64,000 bases of DNA from Mercurialis annua (lineage: Eukaryota; Streptophyta; Magnoliopsida; Malpighiales; Euphorbiaceae). Every line of letters begins with the position of its first letter. Position 1 is the stretch's first letter. A model generated the notes under the pieces. It worked only from the letters and a program-made list of their open reading frames with translations. It did no database searches and was not told the origin of the DNA. The translations under genes were made by a program, and so were the position numbers. Positions 35,542-46,797 of the stretch are shown piece by piece. The stretch is taken from the NCBI RefSeq assembly GCF_937616625.2, contig NC_065571.1, positions 17,920,501 through 17,984,500 of the forward strand, read 5' to 3'.

Positions 35542-36064
35542 GGGGAAAAATAATTAATCTGGGGCTAATTTAAGAATTTTTTTTAATTTTATAAATAAAA
35601 ACGTCATTAACCCCTCCAAAACACGCATATGTGTAAGTAACCTCTCAAAAAAATGAGAAAATTACACAACAATTATAATGGCCTAATCACTTACAAACCC
35701 TTCACGTTGTAAACTTTTTTTCATTTATAACCCGACGTAGGAATATTTTTCAATTGTACCCTATTTCGGGTTTTTATATTTCAACTCTACCCCAATTTTA
35801 AAAAATTTGACAAATTAATTAATTTAAGGATGAAAACACTAAAAACAATTAAATAAAAGTGTGATATCATATTTTTTTCTGTTTGAAAAATACAAACAAG
35901 TCCTTTAACTTTAAAAATATTCAAATAAATCCAAAAATTTAATTGTTTTTTAAAATTTTAATAAATAAATAAATTTTGACCCACTACCACACTCATCTGG
36001 TTTACGATCCCGTTACCGAAACCCGACAAATTTAAAAAAATAATATATTTTTTTCGATTTTCAA

Positions 36065-36276
36065 GCGATGAGGTGGAACCTCCTCCTACCCTGAACAGAG
36101 GAGCAACAACCTGAAAAAAGGAGCTGCTGCTCCTCTGTTCAGGGGAGGAGCGGCAACTCCTCGCCTGAGGAGCAGAGGAGCTGCTGCTCCTCGTTTTTCA
36201 GAGGAGCACCTGACTGCTCCTCGGAAAAACGAACAGCTGCTCCTCGCCTGAGGAGCGGCAGCAGCTCCGAGGAGCT
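36065..36276. repeat. GC-rich palindromic array (GAGGAGCAGCAGCTCCTC type)
   Basis: At least eight direct or inverted copies of GAGGAGC(A/G)GC, several forming perfect palindromes such as GAGGAGC...GCTCCTC. The array continues after the CACTA insertion at 37267-37325 (AGAGGAGCAGCAGCTCCTCT). Confidence 0.85.
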
Positions 36277-37266
36277 CACTACTAAAAAACAGTCGATTAG
36301 TGACGAATTTTTGTGACGGATTTCGAATCCGTCGCTAAATCCTAAAGAAAATTGGCGGGATTCGTCCCGCCACTTTTAACGATCGATTTTTTAATCCGTC
36401 GCTAAAAGGAATACATTTAGCGACGGATTACAAAATCTGTCGCTAAATGTATTATTTTTATTAAAAAATTAATAATTAAAAAATATTTATTAAATAAAAA
36501 ATAATTATTTATTAAAAAATAATTATTTATTAAAAATTATTATTTATTAAAAAATAATTACTTATTTAAAAAATAATTATTTATTTAAAAAATAATTATT
36601 TATTAACAATAATTATTTATTAACAAAATAATTATCTAAAATAAAAAAAGTTATTATATTAAAATGCGAGAGTAAAGTTTAATAGTAATAATTTATTTTT
36701 TTTATTTAAAATAATTATTAAAAAAATAATTTATTAATTATTTATTTACAAATAATTAGTATGAAAAAATAATTATTTTATAATACGGATATAAATTGCG
36801 GGAGTAATTTTTTTATTACTTTCAGTTATATTTAAATATAATATACATAGATATAAGACAAGAATCAAAGTTGATTAAGATGGAATCACACGTGAGGGAA
36901 CTATAAGGTTAAAGAGGATTGGGTGGGAGCAATACATGATGGGTGGCCTACTGGAAAGTTGGGAAATTTGCGAAATTTGCGGGTGAGTTATAGTGTGTGG
37001 TGTATAGCGGGAGGGTGTGTGACGGTGTGAGACTGTTTAAATAATATTTCATTTTATAATTTTTAATTAAAAAATTAATCTTTTAATTTTTTTTTTTGAA
37101 AATTAGCAACAGATTTAAATCACTAAATCTGTCGCAAATATTTTTTATTTCATCGCAAATAATTTTTAAATCGGTCGCTATTTGATTAGCACCAGACATT
37201 TAGCGACGAAATTTAGCCATTTAGCGACGGAAAAATCCGTCGCTAAATGGCTGTTTTTTAGTAGTG
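36277..37266. mobile_element. Non-autonomous CACTA element, 990 bp
   Basis: Perfect CACTA ends: CACTACTAAAAAACAG at 36277 and its inverse ending at 37266. Subterminal TTAGCGACGGA repeats and inverses lie at both ends (36325-36450 and 37105-37250), the same word as in the large CACTA element at 12.4-12.7 kb. Flanking triplets are GCT and GTT, a 3-bp duplication with one change. The interior is AT-rich and non-coding with AAATAATTATTTATT repeats. Confidence 0.9.
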
Positions 37267-37710
37267 GTTGTTGCTCCTCCACTGAGAAGAGGAGCAGCAG
37301 CTCCTCTTCTCAAGCGAGGAGAGAACCGGAAAAAAATATTATTTTACGTTTTTAATCTTAAATTATTTAATAAATTGAATAAAACAAATATTGTTAGTTG
37401 AATTTTTTGAGAAAGATAGTGTTTTTATACTATTAATAGCATTAATATTTAAATAGAATACATGTTAAAAGTGAAGGATTAATTTGACCTTTTTTTAATA
37501 AAAAGAGGTTAATCTAACTCATGAGAGTAGAGTTGAAACTTAAAAATTCAAAATAGGGTACAATTGAAAAATTCCTACGTCGGGGTATAAATGAAATAAA
37601 ATTACTTTGAAATTTTTTAAGTGATTAGGCCCAATTATAAATGTTGTACTTGTTTACAAGATTACGGCTAATAATTACAAATAACACTCCAATTTAGGCA
37701 CTCTAACTAC

Positions 37711-38009
37711 CAAATCTCCTGAACTAATTTTTAGCCAGCTAAACCTCCTAATGTTTATTTGGTGATTTAGGTATGATTTGATTGTATGGATGGATTATGT
37801 TTGATTTGGTTGGATGGGTAAATTTAGATTGGGTAGAGTTGGGTTGGGTTGGTTTGTTTTTTTTTTTTTTGAATTTAGGGGATATTTTGGACACTTTTGA
37901 GAAAATAAGGGGTTTGGAACGGTTTTTTTGGGCGATTTGAAGTAAAAGAGCTTTAGTTGATCATTAAGTAAAGTTTAAAGGATTTAGCGGACCAAAAATT
38001 AGCTCGAGA
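37711..38009. mobile_element. Possible small TIR element
   Basis: AATCTCCTGAACTAATTTTT near 37712, with TAAACCTCC after it, is matched in inverse by TTTAAAGGATTTAGCGGACC, AAAAATTAGCTCGAG near 37975-38008. Internal sequence is T/G-rich. No target duplication identified. Confidence 0.35.
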
Positions 38010-38180
38010 TAGAGGTGGCCATGAGCCGGGTCAAACCCGGCCCGGAACCGGTCAAACCCAGAACCGGACTAAAACCGGCTCGGAACCTTATAAAAAAGGC
38101 GGTTCCAGGCCGGTTCCAGATTTGTTGAACCGTGAACCGGCGATTCCGGATTGGAACCGACAGTTTAAAGGTCGAACCCG
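38010..38180. mobile_element. hAT-like terminal remnant
   Basis: Begins TAGAGGTGGCCATGAGCCGG, the style of end seen in plant hAT elements, followed by an array of CCGG/GGTTCC words, direct and inverse (AACCGGTC, AGAACCGG, GGTTCCAGGCCGGTTCC). The other end and an 8-bp duplication were not found. Confidence 0.4.
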
Positions 38181-38229
38181 TTGATAAAAAAGAGTTTTTG
38201 CCTAAACAATTGCCGGAGTAAGGCATCGA

Positions 38230-39444
38230 AATTTTAGGGATTAGTCAAATATAGAAAAATTATTAAGATTATTAGTATTTTATTTTAGTGTTTAAAAATG
38301 TTAAAAAACTGTAATTGTTAAAATTGTTGATTTATTATTTAGTGTTCGTAAAATGGTAGGTATTATTAAAGTTTATTGGAATTTTAAATATTTTAAAATT
38401 TATCATAATTTAGAATAATGAATTCAAAATTATTATTGTTAAAATTTAGAATAATGAACTCGAAATTAGTATAATTTAAAAAAATGTTATAATTTAAACG
38501 GTCTAGACGATAGAAATAGATCGAAATAGACAAACTTATATCGCGTTAGACACGAGGTTTAACTAGATAGAATTATCTCGGAACCTATTTCTAGGGATTT
38601 GAACTCGGTCAAACTATCCCGAGACTCAGCTTGAATCAAATAGATTTGAGTGTGATATGAGTTGAACTCAGTGGAACTATCCCAGGAATGTATCACTGGG
38701 TATAGGTCGAACTCGGTCGAACTATCACTGGACCTTACATAAAAGGACACGAGAAAGCAGTATTGTCGCTAAGCCCAGGAAGATGCCTAGGTGTCCAGGA
38801 TTAAGATTAAGATCGGATCAAATTGTTTGCCTAAGTGAATTGATTAAAATCGATGTGATTGTATATATGAAAAATGTTTTAAAATGAGATGCTTATTTTG
38901 ATAATATATTAAGTAACATATATCTCACTCACCTTATAGCTAACCCCGTTGATTTAAATGTTTTTAAGGTACCTAGACCCGGACTAGGCTAGAGGTTTAT
39001 CTTTTGACTAGAAGTCAATTTTACATGTACAATCCCGACTTCCATAGTTGCTGCAGTAGCATATGTCAGACTAGAGTCATAGCTTAGAACAACAACACAT
39101 TTTCATTTGTTTATAGTTGTTGTATTTATTGTATATGTATATTTGGATGATATTGTATTTTGTCCACGGAGATAGATTCCCGTGATATGACCCTGAACAC
39201 TAGTAGTATGTCTGCCGGGTTAGTACGTATGAGATACAGAAAGGATAAACTCGAAGTTTTGTGTTATTTTCACTGGTGTATAAATGTACGTTTGTTAAAG
39301 TGCTTCCGTTTGTAAGGTCAGTATAAGATTGTTAATAGATTGAATTGCAGAAAAGTTTTACTAATTTTTAGACTTGCTAGGGGTTTCAGAACTACCATTC
39401 CTATTTCCTAGGCCGGTCTTGGTTTGAGATTTCGTGCCGTGACA
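38230..39444 (+). mobile_element. LTR fragment (family related to elements A and D)
   Basis: Contains the block shared by LTRs in this window: repeated GAACTCGGTCGAACTATC-type phrases (38590-38735), a GCAGTAGCATATG segment (39054), and an end GCCGGTCTTGG...GCCGTGACA (39412-39444). The start is degraded; no coding sequence. Confidence 0.55.
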
Positions 39445-40031
39445 GCGGAGGAGGATTATGCATTATAGATACGAGGTTAACTCGGTGGAACTATCTCAAG
39501 ACCTGTATCTAGTGAGTTAACTCGGTGGAATTATCTCGGGACTCACAACTTGAAGCGATGGTAGCGGTTAACTCGATGGAATTATCTCGGGACCGTACCA
39601 CATGGATTGATTTGATTTGATATGATATGATAGATTAGATATAGTATAAATAGTAGTGATACGATTAGGGTTTTGATGTGTCTGTCTTTTAGATGTTTTG
39701 AGTTTGATAATAAGGATTATGTATGAAAGATACGAGGTTAACTCGGTGGAATTATCTCAGGACATGTATCTAGTGAGTTAACTCGATAGAATTACCTCGT
39801 GGCTCACAACTTAGGATTAAGCATTAATATCGGTTAACTCGGTGTAATTATCTCGGTACCATACCACTTAGATTAATTTGATATGTTTTTATACATATTT
39901 AGGGTTGTGTATTGTATTATGAGTTTAAGACTAGGGTATCAATCGGATTAGATGTTTGGTTTGTTTTCATATATGTTTTATGCATATCTGATTTATATTT
40001 ATAATACCTTTTGTAAATGCAACTCACTTAA
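39445..40031 (+). mobile_element. LTR fragment disrupted by element A
   Basis: Repeats of GTTAACTCGGTGGAATTATC between 39475 and 39860 mark another copy of the same LTR type. It stops at CAACTCACTTA, where element A begins; the rest would lie beyond A's right end, outside the window. Confidence 0.5.
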
Positions 40032-40859
40032 TGTAATACCCTGTATATTTGAGATTGTCAAAATGGGCAACGTGTGTCGCTTTGAACGGTAGAAGCGACA
40101 AGAATAGAAGATTATTGGAGGAATAAAATAAGACCCGAATAGGTCGGTTTTGAAATTCTAAAAAGGAAATTTGGATATTAGAATTCAATAAATAAAATGA
40201 GATCGGGACTGAAAGATATTGTAAGAAATATCATAAAAATAGAGTTTAAGTTCCAAAATGGTAATTATTATTCTCGAGAATCATAATTAAAAGGATATCG
40301 ATAGGAATTATTTTTTATGAGATAGTATTATTTATTTGGATATAAATAATACATAAATATTTAAGTTTACACGAATAATTTATTGTTAGTTAAAAGAAAA
40401 GTTAAAATAATAGATTGTTTAAGTTAAAGAAATAAAGGACTAAAGAAGCACTTTTACCCACTTTATATAAAGCCTTCCATATGAATTAGAATTCATATTT
40501 CATAAGTTATAAAAGCATCATATCATGAAGTTTGAAGAAAAGTTGGCGAAGATTAGGGTTTTGCAGTTTCTCGTCCAAATTGAGTGATTTTTGTTTCGTT
40601 GCTTCAAGGAAATCGACCTCTACCCTCTACAAACTTCGTATTAAGGTAATGACATGATTTTGGGTTAGGATTTTGAATAATTTGGGGCTGTTTTGAGTTT
40701 ATATGTTACGAACAAATTGAACTAGACGTTTTTTTATAATATTTGAGGTGGGTGATGTATTATGTTGATGCGGTAACAAATCGAGATGGTTTCAGAGACT
40801 TTCGGGGGTCATAAACGTGTTGGGACGGGCTGAGGAGCCAGCCACGCGTGCCTCATGAC

Positions 40860-40955
40860 TTGAGACAATGTCTCGCGTCGTGAGACAGCGTCTCGCGAGG
40901 CGAGACTAGGTCTCGCGACGCAAGACCATCCTCTCACGAGGTGAGACCTTGTCCA
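40860..40955. repeat. GTCTCGCG palindromic word array in LTR A
   Basis: About seven direct and inverted copies of (T)GTCTCGCG and CGAGACA in 95 bp, e.g. GTCTCGCGAGGCGAGAC. The 3' LTR has a shortened version (CTCACGAGGTGAGACCCTGT at about 51694). Confidence 0.85.
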
Positions 40956-42003
40956 ACGTTGTGTGGGAGCTGGGCACGATTTGCCCAGCCATCGTAGATC
41001 CTAGTACGTAATGACGAGGTCCAACACGCCGTACCCTAACTCGATAACATTCCATAGACTCTAAAATCATGAAATTTGGATATAGAACACAACGTATACG
41101 AACAGGGATTTGAAATGTATATAACCTACATTTGGAAATCGACAAGATGATTACGACCACTACATTGGCTAAGTAAAAGGGTGTTTATTAAGAGTTTATA
41201 GAGGTTAAGAATCGTAGTGGAAATAGGATCGTACGGTCTAAGTTTGTATCCTAGGGTTTTCAGATAAGTTTGACGTTTATAACTTAAACGTGTTTCTATT
41301 ATTATACTATAACAGACGTATCAACGTGCTACTAGGCCAACGAGCTGGAATAGCTAAGGGATCGAACGACGCATAGGACTTACGAGATTTGGATAATGAT
41401 ATTGCAATTATTTGGATAGCGGTCAATGTGAGTTACACTTTACTTTTGAGTACTACTACGCAATAGCTAGTTTTGATATAATAAGTATGAATATTAAACT
41501 ACATCACATGTTATAGTATTTTATCGTTATATATGATTTTGTGCATCGAATTACCGATTATATAGTTTGTGAAAACTAGTATATGATTCGGGGAAACGAG
41601 CTACCTATTGGGCATCAATAGGCTGTGTGATCACCAATGTCCGAGTAAGTCATAGAATTATTGAGATCGCTTTGTAGATTACTCTTCTTATTTGTTTAGA
41701 TATAAGGTCATCTTGGTGGAACTATCCGGCGACCGGTATCTAATGAGTCACCTTGGTCGAACTATCCCGGGACTCATATCAATCGATTGTTTTGATATAA
41801 GAAATGGTACTAGTCACCTTGGTCGAACTATCCCGGGACTGTACCACTTGGTAAAGGTTAAATTCGGTTGAACTATTCCGGCACCTTACCAAAAGTATTT
41901 AAGAAATCGCATTTGCACGCTATGATTAGGAATTATACCCTAGCCCATGTTGGTTTTAGGATTACGGGTTCGATCGGCTCAAATGCTTAAATTATAGTAT
42001 ATG

Positions 42004-42006
<3 letters not shown>

Positions 42007-42069
<63 letters not shown>
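42007..42069. repeat. (AT)n microsatellite in LTR A
   Basis: About 30 uninterrupted AT units. Confidence 0.98.
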
Positions 42070-42071
<2 letters not shown>

Positions 42072-42647
42072 TTATTTTTAAATGCGATATTATCTTGAGT
42101 AGTACCATTAGTAATGTGTACTCGCTCAGTATTGTCTAACCCCATTGATGTTTACCTCGCCCTTACATGTGATTAGTATCGGATCAGACAGACATCCTCT
42201 TACGTGCCATAAGTTCTATTGGCTTGTTCAAAGCGCAACTTCCATTAGAGCTGCAGTAGTACATGGAGACCAGTATGGCTTAGTATAGCAAGGTCCTTAC
42301 ATGTATTGTATACGTTTATGCCTGCTATTTGATATATGTCATTTGTTAGGCTACGCTAGGTCATATGATCGTCTCTGATGTTGTTGATGCTAACAACATT
42401 TATGTATAGATCGATTCATGGGCTAGTACATATAATATTACGGAGGTTGAATGCCCACTAGTATCGTTTGTATTTCGCATCGATGGTGTGGTTATATATG
42501 ATAATTTGTTGTTTCACAAAAGTGTCTTTATTTGTACATGTTTCTGCAAAAGATTTACAGTGATTCTAAGCTTGCTACGAGTTTCGGAGCTACCACTCCC
42601 ATTCCCTAGCGCCGGTCTCGACTCAATAATTTGCGTCGTGAAAAAGT

Positions 42648-42659
42648 TGGTATAAGAGC
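42648..42659 (+). promoter_or_regulatory. Primer binding site of element A
   Basis: TGGTATAAGAGC, 11 of 12 matches to TGGTATCAGAGC, the complement of the initiator Met-tRNA 3' end, five bases after the LTR. Confidence 0.85.
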
Positions 42660-44687
42660 AGTTGGTCCAGTTACCTTTGCTAATATGTGATTTGAGTGTA
42701 GTTGGTCCATGATACCACTGCTAGTCTGTGATTGATATTTGTTTGTTTCTAGGTATAATGTCATTAGACTAAGCTAAGAACTACTGTAGCTATAGAACAG
42801 AGTCCTGTCTGATCCAAGTCGTTTGTATCTTTGGTTTATGATAATATGATCAATTGGTTTATGAAACCTTTGTTTATTTCTTTTCATATGTATATGGGGA
42901 TAAAGATGCATGTTTCGTTTTCGATAGGATATGTGTATGTGATATGCATATTAAGATGAGACCCCGAGAAGATGGAATTTTACGCTGAAACAGTTCGTGC
43001 TTCAGCATGTTTAAGACTAAGAAAGTTCAGCCACATGCTATATTGGACAAGGAGGAAGTATCTCCTATGTACTAAAGTGTTTTCTTGGAATTCTGGGAGG
43101 ATTCCTGACACCTGAAAGACAAGATCGTGATGATGGACTACTTGAGGATCCATATAATGAAGAGATTGAAATATGTCAATATTAGGATGAAATTTAAACT
43201 TATAGGAGCCGAATTTTATCCTTTGCACGTGTCCTTTGATTTTCTATCGTTCTAGCTTTCCTTTTTAGGATATAAGCCTATGATAGATATATGTGATTTG
43301 CGTGCTTGATAAATAGTTAACATTACTATGACTCGATAGTAGAACTTATGTGTTTAGCATCGAATAATGCGAAGATGCTATCGAAATAGATCGATCGAAA
43401 CGCCAAGATGTGCATGAGAAGCCACCAAAGTGGAAGAATTTCCAGTTACAGTGTTTAAATGTCAAGAGAACTTACAGAACTCAAAGTTTATAACTTGTTA
43501 GATTTATTTGTTTAAACAATTTTGAAAGCATAACTGTTCCTAAACCCGCGATAGTCATTGATAACCGCCACAACATTGACAGAAATGCATCACTACATAC
43601 AATAGAACATGCATCATATGCATTATGTTCAGACGAAAAAGTGAGTGTGGCAACTCTTTGGGGTGAGAGACGTCATCACCCTAGTGCACAATTTTGCTAA
43701 GATTTAAATGGAATTTGGATACAAATTTCAAAATGAGTCGTTTATTTGAAAGAGTTTTCAAGAGATTTATTTTTGTGTAAGTATACCTAGAACATAACTC
43801 TTAAACGGAAGTGAAATGCTCGAGATCAAGCTGTAATCAATGCCTCAAGAAACAATGAATGAGATGAATGCATATAATTGCGAGAACATAGAACTTATGC
43901 TTCTTGTATATGAAGTTAGTCTTGATTTAACGAGCTAGAATGTAATTAGAATAGCAGATGTGCTCGGATAGTAATCCAATTATAGATAAGCTAGAACGTA
44001 AATTTCTTTCTAGACAAGATGTCAAGGACATTACGTTATAAGATGAAAGAAGTATTGTATAGGGGATGGAATCGATTGATCGACTTGTAGACCATGATAC
44101 AAAGAATGTGCATAGGTTTACTATTCTTTAGTAAGATAAGTTTAAGACATAATTGAAATCTAGTAAAACTATAATAGTTTTTGTTTGAGCTGTTGGATGG
44201 AGTTGATATTGGAATACGATGTTCCTAAAACGGTTACTTGAGGATTAACTGTTGTGATCGTCAAACCAAGAACTAGAAGTAGTTCTTTTAAGAGTATTGA
44301 TGGAGGATATATATGGATAAAAGTGAGTAGCAGAATATATTTACAAAAAGAGAATCTAAAGACAAAGATAAGAATCAATAGTGATAAAATATCACTAGGT
44401 AAACTACAATCGGTTACCAGGAATGAAACTAGGAGTTTAATTACAAGGACAAGAGTTCATAGTATTGAGTATCGGACAAAGAACAGACAAGAGAGCTGTG
44501 TATATAAGATAAAAAGAAGAAATAAAGAGAAGAGAACAGAGGTAAAGAGTCATATGTACAAAAGAGTATAGCTACTATCACTATAGAAGAAGATAATGAA
44601 AGGAAAGTCGTCAATAATAATTGATGTTATTGTACAAGAAGTAAAGGAGCTGGAATAACAATTTTATGTATCGACAAGTATCGTATG
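42660..44687 (+). other. Element A internal region, non-coding
   Basis: No domain of a retrotransposon polyprotein recognised. A block at 43595-43697 (CAACTCTTTGGGGTGAGAGA, CGTCATCACCCTAGTGCACA) is shared with the internal region of element B. A 105-codon basic open frame at 44254-44571 has no recognisable family and is probably chance. Confidence 0.6.
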
Positions 44688-45564
44688 TGTAATACCCTAA
44701 ATATTTTAGAATAATTAAGTCATGCCACGTGTCGTGAATTCCGTTAAATTAAATTAAGAAGGATTTAATTAAATTATATCGGAAATTTAAAATAACTTAT
44801 ATTGAGTGGATTAGCGGGAATTAAGGAAATAACTTTGAAAATTAATATAAAATAAATTATAAATCCTGAGATAATAATTATTTCGCCAAGGTCCACGAAA
44901 TATTTTATAATATTTATGGTAAAGGTCTCGAGTCAATCAGAGACTGTTCAAAATTTGGATTTGGACTAAAATGAAATTTCTGAAAAGTTCGAGGACCAAA
45001 ATCTAAATTAGCCAATTAAGCCTCGGGAATAGTAACTGAAGGATTATTGACGGAAATTAATAATTTTAGAATCGTATTATTTATTTGAATATAAATAATA
45101 CGTATGTAATTGAGTTAAAGTAAAAAATTAAACGTTAAGTTAAAATATAAAGTTTAAAGGAAAAGTGGTTTAAGTTAAAGAGATGAAGGATTAAAATAGC
45201 AATTTAGCCATCTTATGTATAAGAAATGAGATAGGGAAAGAATAATCCAGAACTCTCAAATGGTTATCAGCTCTATTTTTCTATCTACTTCGACGATGGT
45301 TACGGTTCGTCGCTCGATATCCGTTTCTCGTCCGTTTCCGACGTTCCATAGCTTGAATTGTTCGTATTTCGACGGCGAATCATGGTAAGCTTGATGTTTT
45401 ATTGTTTGGATGGGTGAATTTAAAGTTATATCGAGTTAAACTTTTAGGCCACGAAATGATTTTATCGTTTTAATAGTTTTGAGATTGAATTATAGTGTTT
45501 TGAACTTAGATTAAGTGTTGTTAACGCGTTTGGCACGTCGGAGAGCCCGGAAAACGGATTCCGA

Positions 45565-45700
45565 TAGATCGTACACGAAGTGCACGAACGTGCACCATTA
45601 ATGGTTCACGATCGTCCACCAACATGTGGTGCACGAATGTGCACCACCAGGAGGTGCACGAATGTGCACCGCAATGCACGAGCGTGCACCCGGACCCTTG
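45565..45700. repeat. GTGCACGAACGTGCAC palindromic array in LTR D
   Basis: Five copies of TGCACGA(A/G)(C/T)GTGCACC-type words within 130 bp, each able to form a hairpin. Confidence 0.88.
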
Positions 45701-46716
45701 TTTTCCCGATCGTGTTGTTTTAATACCCCGTTTTGTATTCGCATGTCGAGATTGAATCAATTCATTATCGATTAATTTATAAGACGTTAACCGAACGAGG
45801 TTAAAAGAGATTTGATTTAAAAAGGGATATTTGAACCGTAAAGGAGTTAGATATCGTTTATCGGAATATACACGCGAGAGGCACGATAATTGATGAAAGT
45901 AATGCGTCGTGTCTCGAGTCCAGAGTCAATCCTAGAATAGGATTCTGATTTGACTTTCGATTTTTGAAATAGTTTAGATCCGGTAAGGCAAGAAGTCGCT
46001 GGACCAGGAGCTCGGGAAGTTAGACGTTTCTGAGCACCAGAGTATTTTTTGAATAAGCGGTCACCGTGAGTTTATACGATTTACTTTTAAAGTATTTACA
46101 TAAGCAAATAATTTATATTGCTTTACATTTGATTTAAATATTGCAATGCGAATTCTTTAATTGAATTGCATATATGTTTGATTTGAAACCGGTATCGATC
46201 CGATGGAACGTGCTATCTATTGGGAGACAATAGGACTGTGTGATCACCAGTTTTGATTTGATACAGGTGTAAATTTGATTATGAGTATGAATATGATTAT
46301 GAGTATCAATTTCGAAGTTGGACAATGAATTCGATACGAGTGAGCACTCGGTTACGATGTAACCTAGAGTCCCCGTATCTAGTGAGTTGGACTCCCACTG
46401 TGGGATTAAGAGTCTGGTCGCGATCGACGTGGTAGAGTGTGAATACTCCCGGGTCGGACCATTTAGACCAATTTGATTTGATCATATGTATGATTGATAT
46501 GTTTGAGGATTAGGGTTTCAATCGGATCTTGTACTTGGCTGCATATGTTTTGAATGATATTGTATTGTTTTATGTGAAATCATTTTAAAGGATGGACTTC
46601 CATTTCTTATTCCGGAAGTTTACAGTAGTTGAAGTATGTGTTAAAGGATGTATCACTTCATAGCGCTGCAGTAGTCCGTAGATGTCGGTTTGTGCCTAAC
46701 GTTGAAGTCATACGAT

Positions 46717-46724
<8 letters not shown>

Positions 46725-46794
<70 letters not shown>
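46725..46794. repeat. (AT)n microsatellite in LTR D, target of LTR E
   Basis: About 35 AT units, directly abutting the E insertion. Confidence 0.98.

Positions 46795-46797
<3 letters not shown>

Larger units (their letters stand above)
28404..35571 (-). mobile_element. Decayed MULE with transposase and PMD genes
   Basis: About 7.2 kb. The left end (AAAATTAGGCCC..., 28404) and right end (inverse ...GGGGCTAATTTA, 35571) are similar inverted repeats that run into a GC-rich hairpin array on each side. Inside, both on the minus strand, are a MuDR-type transposase gene (34461-31824) and a plant mobile domain gene (31559-28987). Both carry several disabling lesions. No 9-bp duplication could be made out, so exact ends are uncertain; a longer outer inverted repeat (25933 and 35644) leaves open a larger element. 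Confidence 0.75.
35679..37631. mobile_element. MULE-like TIR element, 1.95 kb, with nested CACTA
   Basis: The ends are inverted repeats of about 150 bp: GGCCTAATCACTTA at 35680 and its inverse ending at 37631, with shared blocks CGACGTAGGAAT, TTTTTCAATTGTACCCTATT and CAACTCTAC. Flanks are CAATTATAA at 35670-35678 and 37632-37640, a perfect 9-bp duplication with one extra T at the left end. Its centre is a GC-rich palindromic array split by a small CACTA element at 36277-37266. Confidence 0.85.
40032..42642 (+). repeat. Element A 5' LTR
   Basis: 2611 bp, from TGTAATACCCTG to GCGTCGTGAA (last CA changed to AA). Contains a TATA-like TTTATATAAAG at about 40462, a cluster of GTCTCGCG/CGCGAGAC words at 40865-40950, GAACTATCC repeats at 41715-41880, an (AT)n run at 42007-42069 and the GCAGTAG segment at 42253. 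Confidence 0.9.

Noticed and set aside
28404..35571. A 9-bp target duplication for the PMD-MULE
   Set aside because: Flanks are AT-rich and several weak alignments are possible; none is convincing, so none is claimed.
44254..44571. 105-codon basic open frame in element A interior
   Set aside because: No recognisable family, AT-rich composition gives many Lys/Arg/Ile codons; no counterpart in element B.
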